Source: Epithemia pelagica
Lineage: Eukaryota; Bacillariophyta; Bacillariophyceae; Surirellales; Surirellaceae
NCBI GenBank assembly: GCA_946965045.2
Contig: OX337237.1
Span: forward strand, 1,054,001 to 1,118,000
Reading direction: 5' to 3'
Length of the DNA stretch: 64,000 nucleotides
The notes under the pieces were generated by a model. It made no database searches and was not told the DNA's origin. It saw nothing but the letters and a program-made list of their open reading frames with translations. The translations under genes and the position numbers were made by a program. Shown in pieces: positions 10,808-21,862 of the stretch. How positions within the stretch are numbered: position 1 is the stretch's first letter; each line of letters opens with the position of its first letter.

Positions 10808-11515
10808 CTACCCTTGCTTGGCCCGTTGTGGAGATGGTTTCTTGGTCTTTTGTTGTTGCTTCTTGTCCACTGTAAAAATGCCTGGTTCATTGGCATTGAC
10901 AAGTGCTCCCAACAAGGCGAGTGCGACCCATCCGCAGGCAATCATAAAGTTGGCTTGCAATCCCAGTTCGTAGGCATCCCAGGCCACAGCGGCCCAACAA
11001 ACCACTTCGGACCAAATCAAAATGCCTCGAAAATGAGACGATTCTCCTCCGATGGCTCCCATGATACAGAAAAGAAGCATGGCAGCATTGTAACCACGCA
11101 CATGTCCCAACATGTGCCATTGTCGTGGATTTTCTTGCGAGGGGACCGATTCTTCTGTACTGGAAGCCAAACCTGTCATTTCCGTCCACCGCGTCAGGTC
11201 CATGGAAGCATAAATACACATGATATGCAAAACACCAAACATGGGAATGAGAGCGTGCTTGAGGAGACCCATTGTTACCGATTCAAGAGTACCGACAACA
11301 CCAGCGGTCAACGATGCCCGCAAAGATTCATCAGGGATCACGGAGGGATCTTTTTGGGGTGTTCTGTGTTCTATTGTGTGGAGAGATCTTTTGTGGATCT
11401 TCGAACTCTGTTTGGAGCCATCATCATCCAAACCCGAACCCCGAGTCGCAGTCCATTCAGGTGTCCATCCATTGTCGAGGGTAAGACACACCTGAGCGGT
11501 AAAGTTCATTACCAT
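10808..11515 (-). CDS. Small multi-pass membrane protein, unknown function
   Basis: A 235-aa frame from ATG 11515 (an alternative ATG lies at 11509). The N-terminal 75 residues are hydrophilic. Then come about four hydrophobic segments: around LKHALIPMFGVLHIMCIYAS, YNAAMLLFCIMGAIGG, GILIWSEVVCWAAVAWDAYE and FMIACGWVALALLGALV. The tail is basic (KKQQQKTKKPSPQRAKQ). Trp/His/Asp at helix borders suggest a functional integral protein rather than noise. No family is recognised. The gene is divergent from the one at 11730, only 214 nt away, so the two may share a promoter region. Confidence 0.6.
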   Translation of the reverse strand: MVMNFTAQVCLTLDNGWTPEWTATRGSGLDDDGSKQSSKIHKRSLHTIEHRTPQKDPSVIPDESLRASLTAGVVGTLESVTMGLLKHALIPMFGVLHIMCIYASMDLTRWTEMTGLASSTEESVPSQENPRQWHMLGHVRGYNAAMLLFCIMGAIGGESSHFRGILIWSEVVCWAAVAWDAYELGLQANFMIACGWVALALLGALVNANEPGIFTVDKKQQQKTKKPSPQRAKQG

Positions 11516-11729
11516 CAATAAACAATATTCTATACGTTTCTAATTGAACTCTGAGTTGTAGAAGGAGACATGTCATGCGACCTTCAAAGAACGTGCGTGT
11601 GTCACGTGTCGCAACCAAGGACATGATTGACCTTGACATACATTGGTGGCTGCTTCTTCCACCACCACACTTCCCATTTCGCCCGTCAACAAAACAACAG
11701 AAAACCATTGACGCAACCAAAGTGGAGGA

Positions 11730-12836
11730 ATGGGTGGATATTCGTGGTTGCAGTGTTCCGATCAGGTCACAACAAGGCGACCAACGGAGAGACATTGTTT
11801 TACCGTGAGACTGCTTTTTTCAGGCACACTCTTACTCCTACTCGCATTGTCGGTCGAAGCGACATCTTCTTCCAAACCAGCAACTCGAATCGGTTGGTTG
11901 AGTCGAAAACGACATGTCGAAACAGCAGTTGATGATGAGGAGAATGGATTTGGCTGTGAATTGCCCTTGTCTATGGTGACAGACCAACGAAAGACCAGTA
12001 GAAGAGCAACCGAGCCAACAATCAGCACATCCACATTTGTTCGAGGAGGAGAAACATTGGGAGGACTACGATCCGACCCAGGTATCATGAGTGGTGCTCA
12101 ATATGGAGGATCCTTCCCTTCGACTAGTGGTGATGATACCAGATACCCCTATCGGTCTTCGTCACGCAATAGTCCCTATGGTGGTCGCTCCTCATGGTCT
12201 TCCTACCCGCGCATCAATGAGAGTCGAGGGTCCTTCAACAAACGCACTCGTAATTTCTTTCAACCCTTTACGGACTGGTGGACTATCAATGTATCGCCCA
12301 ATATCAAGAACTGGCCCAAAATTCATTGTCGGGTGGAACCTACCACGACGCTCAAAATTCGCAAAACCTTTCGACCCCTTCATACCATTGTGCAAGTCGG
12401 GGCCGATTTCAATACGCAACTCAGTGTATGGCAATTCAAGAGTTCGTGGGAAGATGCACTGATTGGTGGAAAGTTGACCTTGGCGGGACGCGAACTGCAA
12501 TTCACCAAAAGTTGGCAACTCTCGGTCGGAGCCATGGGAGATTTGGTCACACGCCTAAAATTACGGGCTGCCGTCGACTTGCAGACCTGGAAAGCCTATG
12601 CCCGCATTGGCTTTCGAACGGAACGACTGGCACCTATTAATGTCATGGAAGGGTTTACTGTCATGAAGCAAATTCCACTCGATGGGAACAAGGGACATGT
12701 CAAACTAGAAGTCAAGGCCAATTTTGCACTGCCGGAACCCGAAATTGAGTATTCCACCGAAATACAACGAAGCGTCATTGGGATGGGAGACATTGAAATC
12801 AACATTGATGAATTGAATCTGGTGTTGGACTATTAG
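11730..12836 (+). CDS. Signal-anchored beta-rich protein of unknown function
   Basis: A 368-aa frame from ATG 11730. A hydrophobic segment at about residues 28-45 (LLFSGTLLLLLALSVEA) acts as a signal or anchor. Residues 60-170 are Ser/Gly/Arg rich and disordered. The C-terminal 190 residues, starting near PFTDWWTINVSPNIKNWPKI, alternate polar and hydrophobic residues in strand-like runs (TTTLKIRKTFRPLHTIVQVG; KLRAAVDLQTWKAYARIGF; GHVKLEVKANFALP). This looks like an antiparallel beta sheet or barrel of the kind found in organelle envelope or lipid-binding proteins. That is an inference from pattern only. A short 5' exon cannot be excluded because the anchor lies 27 residues in. Confidence 0.6.
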   Translation: MGGYSWLQCSDQVTTRRPTERHCFTVRLLFSGTLLLLLALSVEATSSSKPATRIGWLSRKRHVETAVDDEENGFGCELPLSMVTDQRKTSRRATEPTISTSTFVRGGETLGGLRSDPGIMSGAQYGGSFPSTSGDDTRYPYRSSSRNSPYGGRSSWSSYPRINESRGSFNKRTRNFFQPFTDWWTINVSPNIKNWPKIHCRVEPTTTLKIRKTFRPLHTIVQVGADFNTQLSVWQFKSSWEDALIGGKLTLAGRELQFTKSWQLSVGAMGDLVTRLKLRAAVDLQTWKAYARIGFRTERLAPINVMEGFTVMKQIPLDGNKGHVKLEVKANFALPEPEIEYSTEIQRSVIGMGDIEINIDELNLVLDY

Positions 12837-12974
12837 ACAAGAAGAAGAAGAGTACAATACTCGACTTCTACGACAACTACTAAATGTAACAATTCAGCAA
12901 TGTTGTGACGAAGAATGATTCATTGCCCTGGGGCCCTTCAATTCACCATGAACGTGTGTGCCCGTTCATTGGTC

Positions 12975-14184
12975 TTAGTAGTAGTATGGGAATGGTTCAT
13001 GATCATCGCCATCGTTCTCTTCTTCGTATTCAGGTGCTCTCCATACACCGGAGTCAACCTTCTCGTCCTGAACAGACGGTGATCCGGCCGACGAGAGTGA
13101 GTTGCTTTCATCAAAGGAGAAACATGGGTAGAGTCCAAAGGACTCGTTATTTCTTCTTGTTATCCGCCGAGATGTTCTTTCCCTTTGGACTTGTTGGTCA
13201 TGTGATTGAGCCGAATGCATCGGCGCTTGCCTTTCTTTATTGGGTCCCTCCCCTCCAACAGAACTCCGTTTCCCTTCGTCGTCCACGGATTCTCTGCGTC
13301 GTTTCGTCTTCTGGCTACACACATCCATCAAACTTTCCGATTGAATGTCACCAGCTGAGGTGGATCGTTTTCGTGGACGGGCAGTTTCAGTTTGTCGATG
13401 CATCGCATCGTGACTACTAGCCATGGCTGCCGCACTGCTAGCAGTGGTAGAGGAGGGTGGGTCTTTTCTGGAAATGAGATCGCGTAGTTGCTGTCCGACT
13501 TTTTCCCGGGCTACCGCGTCTGTAACTTCTATCCACCGCTGCGTTTGTGGATCCTATCAATGAGAACAAGGAAGGGTGAGTAAATCGACTGTAGATCATC
13601 TTCGTGACATGACTATGTGCCGAGGGACAATCCCATTGCAAGTCCATCCTTGTAGAATAGTACGATTCTAGTGAATTCTCAGAAGCTGCAGTCTCACCTG
13701 CTTGACAAAACCTTGGCAGTCACTGGCTTCCCGAACAGCGTCCACGATACTAACAACGATCGATGACTTTTCTGTTTTCGTTTTAGCTCGGTCATATTTC
13801 TCAAGATTGAGTTCACAGAGTACCCGAAACCTCCGATTGCCAACTTCATGTCCACCGCAGTAGTTGGATGAAAGGTCGTTAGATATGTGCTGCACAAGCT
13901 TGTACTAGACATGTGTTTGGCGAGAACTTACTGTGATCGTAGGGTGCCCGACCTCGCCCACATATGACAGTCCAGTTGTCTGGCTGGTAGTCCTCGGGCA
14001 ACATCCGAGACTCTTGTCGAGGTGCCAACGACTGCATTCGATTCACATAGTTCATGTAGTCGAAGCGATGGTTCTCATCGTTACTCTGATTGCTCATGCT
14101 CCTGGCATTCTTTCCACCACGGTCAACCATTACAGTCCATGCGAGTGTGTGGGATAATGCATGAGTACTGCAAAGCGTGAGCAT
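12975..14184 (-). CDS. DUF6824-domain protein, copy 1
   Basis: Three exons: 14184 or 14130 to 13932, 13843-13698 and 13553-12975, with introns of 88 and 144 nt (GTAAGT...AAG and GTGAGA...TAG). The product has 307 aa from the ATG at 14130, or 325 from 14184. Splicing assembles a DUF6824 domain at residues 51-145 of the shorter form: DNWTVICGRGRAPYDH, then IGNRRFRVLCELNLEKYDRA, then KTEKSSIVVSIVDAVREA, and WIEVTDAVAREKVGQQLRDL. DUF6824 is expanded in diatoms and its role is undefined; the basic, compact fold and nuclear-style tails have led to suggestions of DNA binding. The C-terminal 170 residues are low-complexity, with basic KTKRRRE and PRKRS patches. A second member lies at 26256-27870. 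Confidence 0.85.
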
Positions 14185-16811
14185 TGATGATGTTCGTTTT
14201 CTGTTGTCCTTAGGCCGACTAGTCTAGATGAAAGAAGAGGCATGCACTTTCTTCACTTTATTGTGACCAGCATAGTTAGGTCTTTTTCATAAGTGGTGAG
14301 GTACGATCATGCCATTGTCTAAGGTCGAACTATTGCTTTGGTTTTTGTTGTGAACTGTGATCGCAAATGATACAACCATCTAGAGGATCGAACTTTCTTC
14401 GATGCTCTTAGATACTCTGCGATTGTTCTGCATGTCCATTGAAAATCGAGTATGGGAATCCATCACGCTTGAGGAGTGGTGAGATTGTTTTCCATTCATT
14501 GTACGACCGTCTCGAGACACTTTCGGTATTGATTATCCAGCACAGAGACATCTTTTGTGGACATGTCGCACGTCCACGATCAACGACAACCTGTCGGCTG
14601 GTCTTTCACGTGTGATCGATGATCGTAAGGGGGTGGTATTCCCGCATAACTCCTACTACCTACTCTCCGACCACCAAGAAGTCAGTGATAGATCCCATTT
14701 CAATGTCCCAGAAAAGCAGCATGCCATTACCAATCCTTGGCGAAAACATTTTATACCATGGTTATATGAAGGCGAGGAGTAACCAGTGATTTTTCTCCTT
14801 GCAAATAGCATGTAAGATTGATTCTCTCTTTGCTCTAGTTTATCCCAGGAGGCAATCTGTACTTCGAAACCGTAGTATTTATGCGACATGAACAACAACA
14901 TAAGAGACCTGTCTTGCAATGTCCACAGTCGCCTTTATCCCTCTCAAAGAAAAGGAATCTTTGTCCCCTCCGGGTCGTCCTATTGTACCTAGGCGTTTTC
15001 ACTCTTTAGTTCGTGCTTCAATGTGGTTTGCATCTATCCGCAGCATGTTTCTTTCATGATGAGACAAGTTTTTTCCGAAAGAGCAACGACAAGCACTAGT
15101 ACTATCCTCGGTTTGTTGTGTCGAAATTAAGATTACGTACTATCATGTACCTTTGGTTGGTGTCTGAACGAGACACGACAATGTACGTCTCTTGAGTCCG
15201 TTCCGTATTTTGATTGTCATGGAATCTTTTTCTTCTTATCAATGCTGGTAAATGGACATCGAAATTGATGTAACAACATTGCTTTCATCAAAAGTCCAAC
15301 TACTACAAGGTCTCCTAGAGGAGTACCTACGAGTAAGGAGGAGAAACGAGGAACGATGACACGTGAAGGCTTAGTAACACAGGTAGCATCCATAGATGTT
15401 TAGGCTTCTCTTCAGCGACTGAAAGGTGATTGGAGGATGTGTGTCTCAGCCCGACTGGGCAGTCGGTCGACCGTACCCTAGCGGGTAGGCGCGGCAGCTG
15501 GAAGAATAGACTATTCCCTTTTTTGTAGTCTCATCTTTCGTGATATTCTCATCACCATGGAAAGTATGTGGGTTTTGGCGTGATACATGTTGAATCCATG
15601 TCACTCCCATTGTATGGCGCGCAGTCTGAGGGAGTGGAGTGCACATAGCAGGGACATCTCGGCCAAAAGGTCATATTCGCAGCGTTTCACACTGCGATTG
15701 AAAAGGCGAACTGGGATCCTCCGCGATGTGCAGCAAGGCGACGCAACCGCCGATTCAAATCAGCAACGTCGACTTATCGAATGATTGATTCAATGTGAAG
15801 GAGACATATGACTAAAACGACCTTTGCTGTTCAAAACAAGCGGGTATGAGATCATGGTGTCAATTGTGCTGGTACCAACCCGAGGAAGCACAGTCCATGG
15901 TACTCCGATTTGCGATCCAGACGGGGGTTATGATGTGAGAAAAGAACTGTGAGACAGATTTCGTAACTGCCAATGCCTATCTACTTATGCGTCGACGGTG
16001 CGCTTTGGATTCTCTATGTGCATATTGTCCTGTTTGACCTATATTGTCCTGTTTGACCTTGTTTTCTGAATCAACATTTCTACTAAAGCGGCATTTCGTC
16101 ATCTCGTTGATTCTATAGCATGGAATTTTCCATACACCTCAGGCCGCAGGGGCACGGATATCTGAAACTTCGTCGAGGGCGACAAGGAGCTCAGCCTGGT
16201 ATTGGGGGTCCTGTCACTGATTTGTCAGAACAAGAAGATTTAACCATCATGGCTCTGTGCATAAGACATACGAGTACCCAGTCTTGGCGTGGGTAGAGAT
16301 TTATGAGACAAATTATCCACAACGGGAAGAATGACTTCTCAGGTAGGTGATCCGAGTGACGCTCCAAGCTGCGCACCTCGCATTGAGAAAAGATACCACC
16401 GGTTCGCGTTCGCATCCCCATCTACAACCGAGCTTTCTTTTTACTCCATATGGCTTAAATCAATGAATAAAATCAAGTTGAGTTTTATGGGTATCCGCTT
16501 GAGCGTATCAATGCACGGGACATATTGCCTTGTGTCACGGAACAGAAGAACAAATCAATCAAGACAAGCGATTCCACAAAAAAATCCTAAAAGGACGCCA
16601 ATCCAAACAATGCGAACTGCCCCAGATCCTTTCGAGATCGAGGTGTTCATCCCATAAAACAGTTTTACCGACAGCTGACAAAAAACAAGCCGCAAATCTT
16701 TAACACCTCATTCGTCTTTGCTCCATCCCCCTTCTCGTTTCTCAAGAACTGCAACAAAACCTTGGTCTCAACAATTGCATTGACTCTATACCTACAGATA
16801 ACTTCCAAAAA
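14185..16811. other. Gene-poor intergenic region
   Basis: About 2.6 kb with no supported coding frame, RNA gene or long repeat. It contains two adjacent copies of a 19-bp sequence (16022-16059) and a cluster of ACTCCTA-type motifs near 14650 and 15305-15345. A frame at 16331-16657 has no coding hallmarks. Confidence 0.45.
16022..16059. repeat. 19-bp tandem duplication
   Basis: Two exact head-to-tail copies of ATATTGTCCTGTTTGACCT, at 16022-16040 and 16041-16059, in noncoding DNA. Confidence 0.9.
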
Positions 16812-17562
16812 ATGATGTCTCTCACTACCTGTACTCTGATCTTCTTGTCGAAGGTCCCAAGTACGACCCTGGCATTTTCAGCCCTCCTTCCTCGACAACA
16901 ACATCGTCGTCGCACCGTCATTGTATTCACCACAGAAAAGGATCTTACATTCAACCCGGCCGAAGGATACCGATCTGTGAACCTACCAAGAGCCAATTAC
17001 TGTGCTCAACATTTTGGAGTATGCTCTGTGGAAGAAATTGAAGACCTTCGTGACAGTAAGTTTTGGAATAGCCATGCAGGATTCGCATTCTCGGCCTACA
17101 CCTCAAGTCTTTCTCATTATTTTGACACTGTCTTTCTGAATAGATTTGCACAAGGAACGGCTTCAAAACTTTGTGTTTGGTGGTGGAGACCAGCAGCATA
17201 CTACCAAAGAAGCCATGGAACATTTGGTATTGGAAGAAGAGTTGGAACTCCAACTCAATTTGCTTCGCGATGAAATCGAATCCACCAGCACCACCAACGA
17301 GGCAGAGCTCTTTCCTCAAGTGGAAGAACCCATGACGGAATTGCCACACCTCAAAGACAAACAGGTAAAGGAATCGCATACTCTGGAGGAAGATACCGCC
17401 GAGGTGATTCATGTCGTCGAAGATGTTCTTCATCACATGGAACATTCCGTGGCCCTGCAAGAACCGGCCTTGATGGAAGAAAGCAATTTGGAAACCCTGG
17501 CCATGTGTGCCGTGATCTTGGCTCTGGCGTTGGTTCCCGAAATACTCCACCACATGAACTAA
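16812..17562 (+). CDS. Putative plastid-targeted, tail-anchored orphan
   Basis: Two exons, 16812-17055 and 17144-17562, with an 88-nt GTAAGT...TAG intron, giving 220 aa. The N-terminus MMSLTTCTLIFLSKVPSTTL is hydrophobic and followed by AFSALLPRQQHRRR, a signal peptide plus AF-type transit start typical of proteins imported into secondary plastids. The mature part is acidic and helical (LEEELELQLNLLRDEIES). The last 25 residues hold one hydrophobic segment (LAMCAVILALALVPEILHHM). It may be a small membrane-attached plastid protein. No family is recognised. The spliced reading EDLRDNLHKERLQNFVF joins the frames cleanly, supporting the intron. Confidence 0.65.
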
Positions 17563-18088
17563 TAGGGCTAGACGCTGTGGAATGTCTCGCCCCATCTGCC
17601 CGTTCGTCGTTGTGACGAGTCCTCGACCAACCTACGTACTATCTGAATTCATTCTTGCTACTACACTTCCTTCTTCCTGTGGGTCACCTGCCATCATCAT
17701 CATGTAACATGCATCCGTACAACAGGCAACGCACCAAATCACGAGCATGATAGATAGAGATTGATCCAAGCAGCGCGCTTTTGCATGGAAACAAGTTGAT
17801 AACATATCACAAAACTTTAGTGTTTCTTATCATCCTATTATATCCTTTGTACATTAGGGAGGGTGACAAACAGACCGCGTTCGCAAACATGACTGTGTAA
17901 GTGTAATTTTTTAACCCACTTCCGCACATTGTTGCTCCAAGAACTTTGAAGCTTCAGTTTAACAGTTGAAGCCCCGCCTCACGACGTATCCATTCTTTCA
18001 GCGGTTTCTCAGTAGGACTGGACATTCATGATGGACCAGACGACTTTCTTTCCGAGTTGTGTCACAACAACGAATGACTATCCTTCTT
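17563..18088. other. Convergent 3' regions, no gene seen
   Basis: About 525 nt between the stops of the rightward plastid orphan and the leftward PX-SYLF gene. No repeat or hairpin stands out. Confidence 0.35.
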
Positions 18089-20442
18089 TCAGTCGTCTCC
18101 TGGACTAGTCAGGTTGTTGCTGAAAAAGCATTCTTCTTCTTCTTCTCCATGGATATCGAGATCCATGTCATTGGAAACTGCATGAATTTCCTCTGCCTCT
18201 GCCTCTAGCAGCGATGCCAGGGTGGGAGTGGAATTGAGTTCGTTTGGTCGTGGAACCAGGACGGAATCTTCAATATCGCTATTGTAATGAATCGTCGAGG
18301 GCGCCTTGGGCGCCGACGAGGGCATAAAGATCCGGCTGGGTCGAAAGGCATATTCATGCACTTGTCGTCGCATGGCCTTCTCCAAGGCCTGATACAGGGG
18401 TTGTGCCGCTTTGGGACCTGTTTGCGACAAGAGTTCCAAGGCCGACAAGGAACTCAGGGCTCCTCCGTAAAATTGAGCATTCACTTCTTTCCGAATCGTC
18501 AAAAAGGAACCTTCCAAACTCAAACCGGCAAACAAGCCCTGAGAATGCGCGTACGCATAGGCCGTGTGCAAGGTCCAATCACCGGTATGCAACTGCGAAT
18601 GGGCCCCGCGTCCCAGTGGACCCACTGCCACATCCAATTCTGCTCCCACTTGCAAGGAATTCTTTTGGTGCACCAAGTCCAACACGGCCTGTTCCGTTGT
18701 AAAAACAACCATGTAATGTGTCTGTGCGACACGACACGAAACGACACAACAAATAAGCAACACCATCAACAACAGATGCAACAACACCAACAACAACAAT
18801 GAGCGAATTGACAGGCTTTGGACACACAAAACCATCGAATGCAACGACTTACCACATCGCCACCCACCAAGGCTCCCCATCCCATTCCCATGGTCCCTAC
18901 AGCAATGGGTGCACTCCAAATGCCCGCCAAGTTGTCGTCGTCACCCGCATCTGTGCTCAGTCGTTTGACCAGCAAGCCCGTTCCGACTCGACCCGAAACG
19001 ACCAATCCAGCCTTGGCCACGGTCAAGAACAAAATACCTTGAGCGGCATGGAGCAAATCGACTGGAATGGATTGATCCGATTCTTGGAAAGAGGCGGATT
19101 CCGAAAGGGAACTACTGGCCATGGTCGTCTTTGATGGAAGGGGCGGACACATGGTGTCCACGGTCCAACAAGCTTGACGGATGGCCGAGGTGAGGGAAAA
19201 GGAGACCGGATTGTGCCTTTTCCACCAATTGAGAGACGTCGCGGAAGATGACGACTCCGGTTTGGACAACAACAACTGTTGAGAATCTTGTTCATTGACA
19301 AGAAAGGGTGTCTCATTGTGTAACGAGGTCGATTGTACAGTCTCGGATGACCCCTCTTGCCAGTCTTGATGACACGGTAGGGGCGACTTTTGGGTACAAA
19401 AGTCTTGAACGGCCGTTTGGACGGCTCGTGGCATGGATTGAGAATACACGAGATGAACGACATGGACCAACCAAATATCCAATTGCTTCAATCGATATTG
19501 AATCAACTTGTGATAGGATTGTGGGGCCCATACTTGTGCCGGTGACCACAACCCCAATCGACCCGACAAGGATCGTCCGGGAAACGGTGTCGGAACACGG
19601 ACGCCATGGCGTTGCAACACGGCGTGCAATTTGTGAAATTCCGAATATCGATGTTCGACCGTCCATTCGTTCGATTGTTGTTGTTGTTGTTGCAAGGGTG
19701 TCACTCGCAAGACATAGGCCGTATATTCCTTCTGCGAAACATCCACGCGCGGTTGTGCTGCAATGACACGAACCATCAAGCCGTGTTGTTGTTGTTCCTG
19801 TCGCAGCTCTTCCAGGGCTTGTGTCATTCCGACACCATGCTGGCGCCATTCCTGACGCGCCAATGACACGGCATGCGTTTGATGTTGTGGTTGTTGTTGT
19901 TGTACGGTAGGTCGTTGTTGTTGTTGATGATGTTCTGGAGACGATGCCTCGTACCAAGGATTGGTAGTCGGTGCGATATAGATGGGTTGTTGTTGTGGAT
20001 TGGAATGATGATAGGAATGTGGTGGATGCGGTGCTTCTTGAGAAAAGCTACTTCGTGAGGAAACCGCAGTGTTTCTCGAATCCATAGTGGAGGAATAGGG
20101 TTGTAACGGTGCTGGAGAGTGGACAGACGGATCCTGGGAGGCAACTCGTCTGGGTGTTATTGTGTCACGCGCATTGGGGTAGTGATACGAGATTCCTTCT
20201 CCCCCATGGTTGCCGTGAGCATTGACCATCGGAGAGTTTTGCCATCTGTCCATCGAATCCTCCGATCTCATGCCACCACCACCAAATCCTCGACGGCGAT
20301 CCTCGTAGGACGGCGACACAAAACTGGGGGATGGAACAGTGTGGCGGCTATTGGGATGGTGATTCAAATGAGGCGATTGTTGTTGTTGTTGAAGCTGCGC
20401 TCTCTGCCGAGCCTCTTGGCGAATCAAATTGTCCACCACCAT
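18089..20442 (-). CDS. PX and SYLF (Ysc84-like) domain lipid-binding protein
   Basis: Two exons, 20442-18853 and 18721-18089, with a 131-nt GTAAGT...CAG intron inside the SYLF domain; 740 aa. Residues 1-225 are Gln/His/Pro-rich and disordered. Residues 226-348 form a PX phosphoinositide-binding domain, with EYTAYVLRV, the RYSEFHKL signature, FPGR and a final helix. Residues about 456-650 form the SYLF (DUF500) domain: LLHAAQGILFLTVAKAGLVV, then GTGLLVKRL, WSAPIAVGTMGMGWGALVGG, then after splicing THYMVVFTTEQAVLDL and AELDVAVGPLGR. SYLF domains bind phosphoinositides and, in yeast Ysc84/Lsb3, actin; PX and SYLF together suggest an endosome or endocytic membrane role. The tail is acidic (GEEEEECFF). 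The start is the first ATG; the open frame upstream uses non-ATG codons. Confidence 0.9.
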
Positions 20443-21862
20443 GGCCAAGATTCGACACGAGTCTAGTAGCAATAGCCAATCTCTCGAGTTGTATCGTCAA
20501 TGCCCAATGTCTTCTGGATCGATTCCTCGTTTTCACGTCAAAACTTGTGGATCATGAGAAAAGAGTGCCACATGGCGATGGCGTTGTCCACAAAAAAAAA
20601 ACCCGACGATGGAGCTGTACTTTTTTACACATTTTGTTGCATTTTCAATGATTTTTCAGACTATAACCGGAAGCTCGACAGACGGAGTGAGTATTAAAAC
20701 CTCAGCGATCATCATATACACGACTTAGAATCGACCATCACTTTGTCTCTTCGATGTGGATTCTGCGATTGAATAAGAAACGCTAGAGTTTTATCTCGGT
20801 CGGATCCGAATCAGACGCTTCTGAATTGCAGGGGGACCATGGTGATCAATGGGAAATCAAATCGTCTCAACGGATCGTTTGTTTAGGTGATGCAACAAAG
20901 TCAGGATGACCGCTAGATTCAGAAAGTCCGTTTCTCACCCGTCCTATTCCTATGTACAAGTTTAAACTATGGAATCCTCTCGGCAAGGTCACACCACCAC
21001 AAGAGAAAAGAAATGCATTCTACGGGCCTTGTCGCAAATATGGTAATTCATCCGCAATGAAGGAACTCTTGCATGACAAAGTACACGCCATGGTCAAGCC
21101 TTCATGGAGCAGCAGCATCCGATGAAAACAGCTCTATCTCGTTGCGAGGACAAATGATTCAATCACTACTTTCTTGCACCCCATCACCAGATAATACTAG
21201 TTCAATTCTTGTGTATCAGGACAGTCTGCTCTCCATAAGAATGCACTTCCATTCCTCCGAAGGTGTGTGTTCCTAGTAGGATTAGTAGATCGTTGGGATT
21301 TTGGATGGACGAATCTTGTCCACTGTAGGGTTTCAACAAGTTGTACATAACGAGTGGAGCTCGACTCCTCCGAGGTACGGTTGACATTCTCTATACTTTC
21401 TTGCGATAGGCTCTTGTTTGGCGGCGCAGCGTGACTGCCGTCAGCTGTTTGAGCGGCGCATCGCACAGCATTGGAGAATCGAAAATGTGAGAGAATGGGG
21501 GATGATGGGGGATGGACGATAAGTACTAAGACGTTATATAGACGTTAAGTATCAGCCGATACTAGAATTCACTTAAGTGCGATACGGATACCATACACCG
21601 GAAACGGCTGGCACGTGTGTCGCAAGCGAGCCACGAGTTCGGTTTCTTAGGACACTCCAGCTTCGCCAAGCGCCACGACAATCTATGAATTTGATCGCCG
21701 GGGGATCACCGAATCCGTGTTGGAGGCAAGGAAAGCGATCGAGAAGGCATCCATATCCTTGGTTCCAAGGCATGGTTCATTATTTTCTGGTTTGATCAAC
21801 CGGGTAGAGCAAGAGGGAGAACCAATCGACTCCATTGGATAACAACAGCCACAACAGCAAAG
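20443..21862. other. Intergenic, divergent promoters
   Basis: About 1.4 kb between the leftward PX-SYLF gene and the rightward Gly/Tyr-rich gene. Small frames have no support; no repeat is evident. Both promoters should lie here. Confidence 0.4.

Noticed and set aside
15440-15510. GC-rich segment considered as a tRNA-like structure
   Set aside because: No T-loop GTTCGA-type motif with matching acceptor and anticodon stems could be paired; no tRNA was found in the window.
16951-17595. Minus-strand 214-codon frame rich in Gln/His/Phe
   Set aside because: It mirrors the spliced plastid-type gene at 16812-17562, which has a signal peptide, correct splice sites and a membrane tail.
19313-19957. 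Minus-strand Thr-rich 214-codon frame and plus-strand frames at 18287-19766
   Set aside because: All lie over the PX-SYLF gene; Thr and His runs come from CAA/CAC repeats read in other frames.
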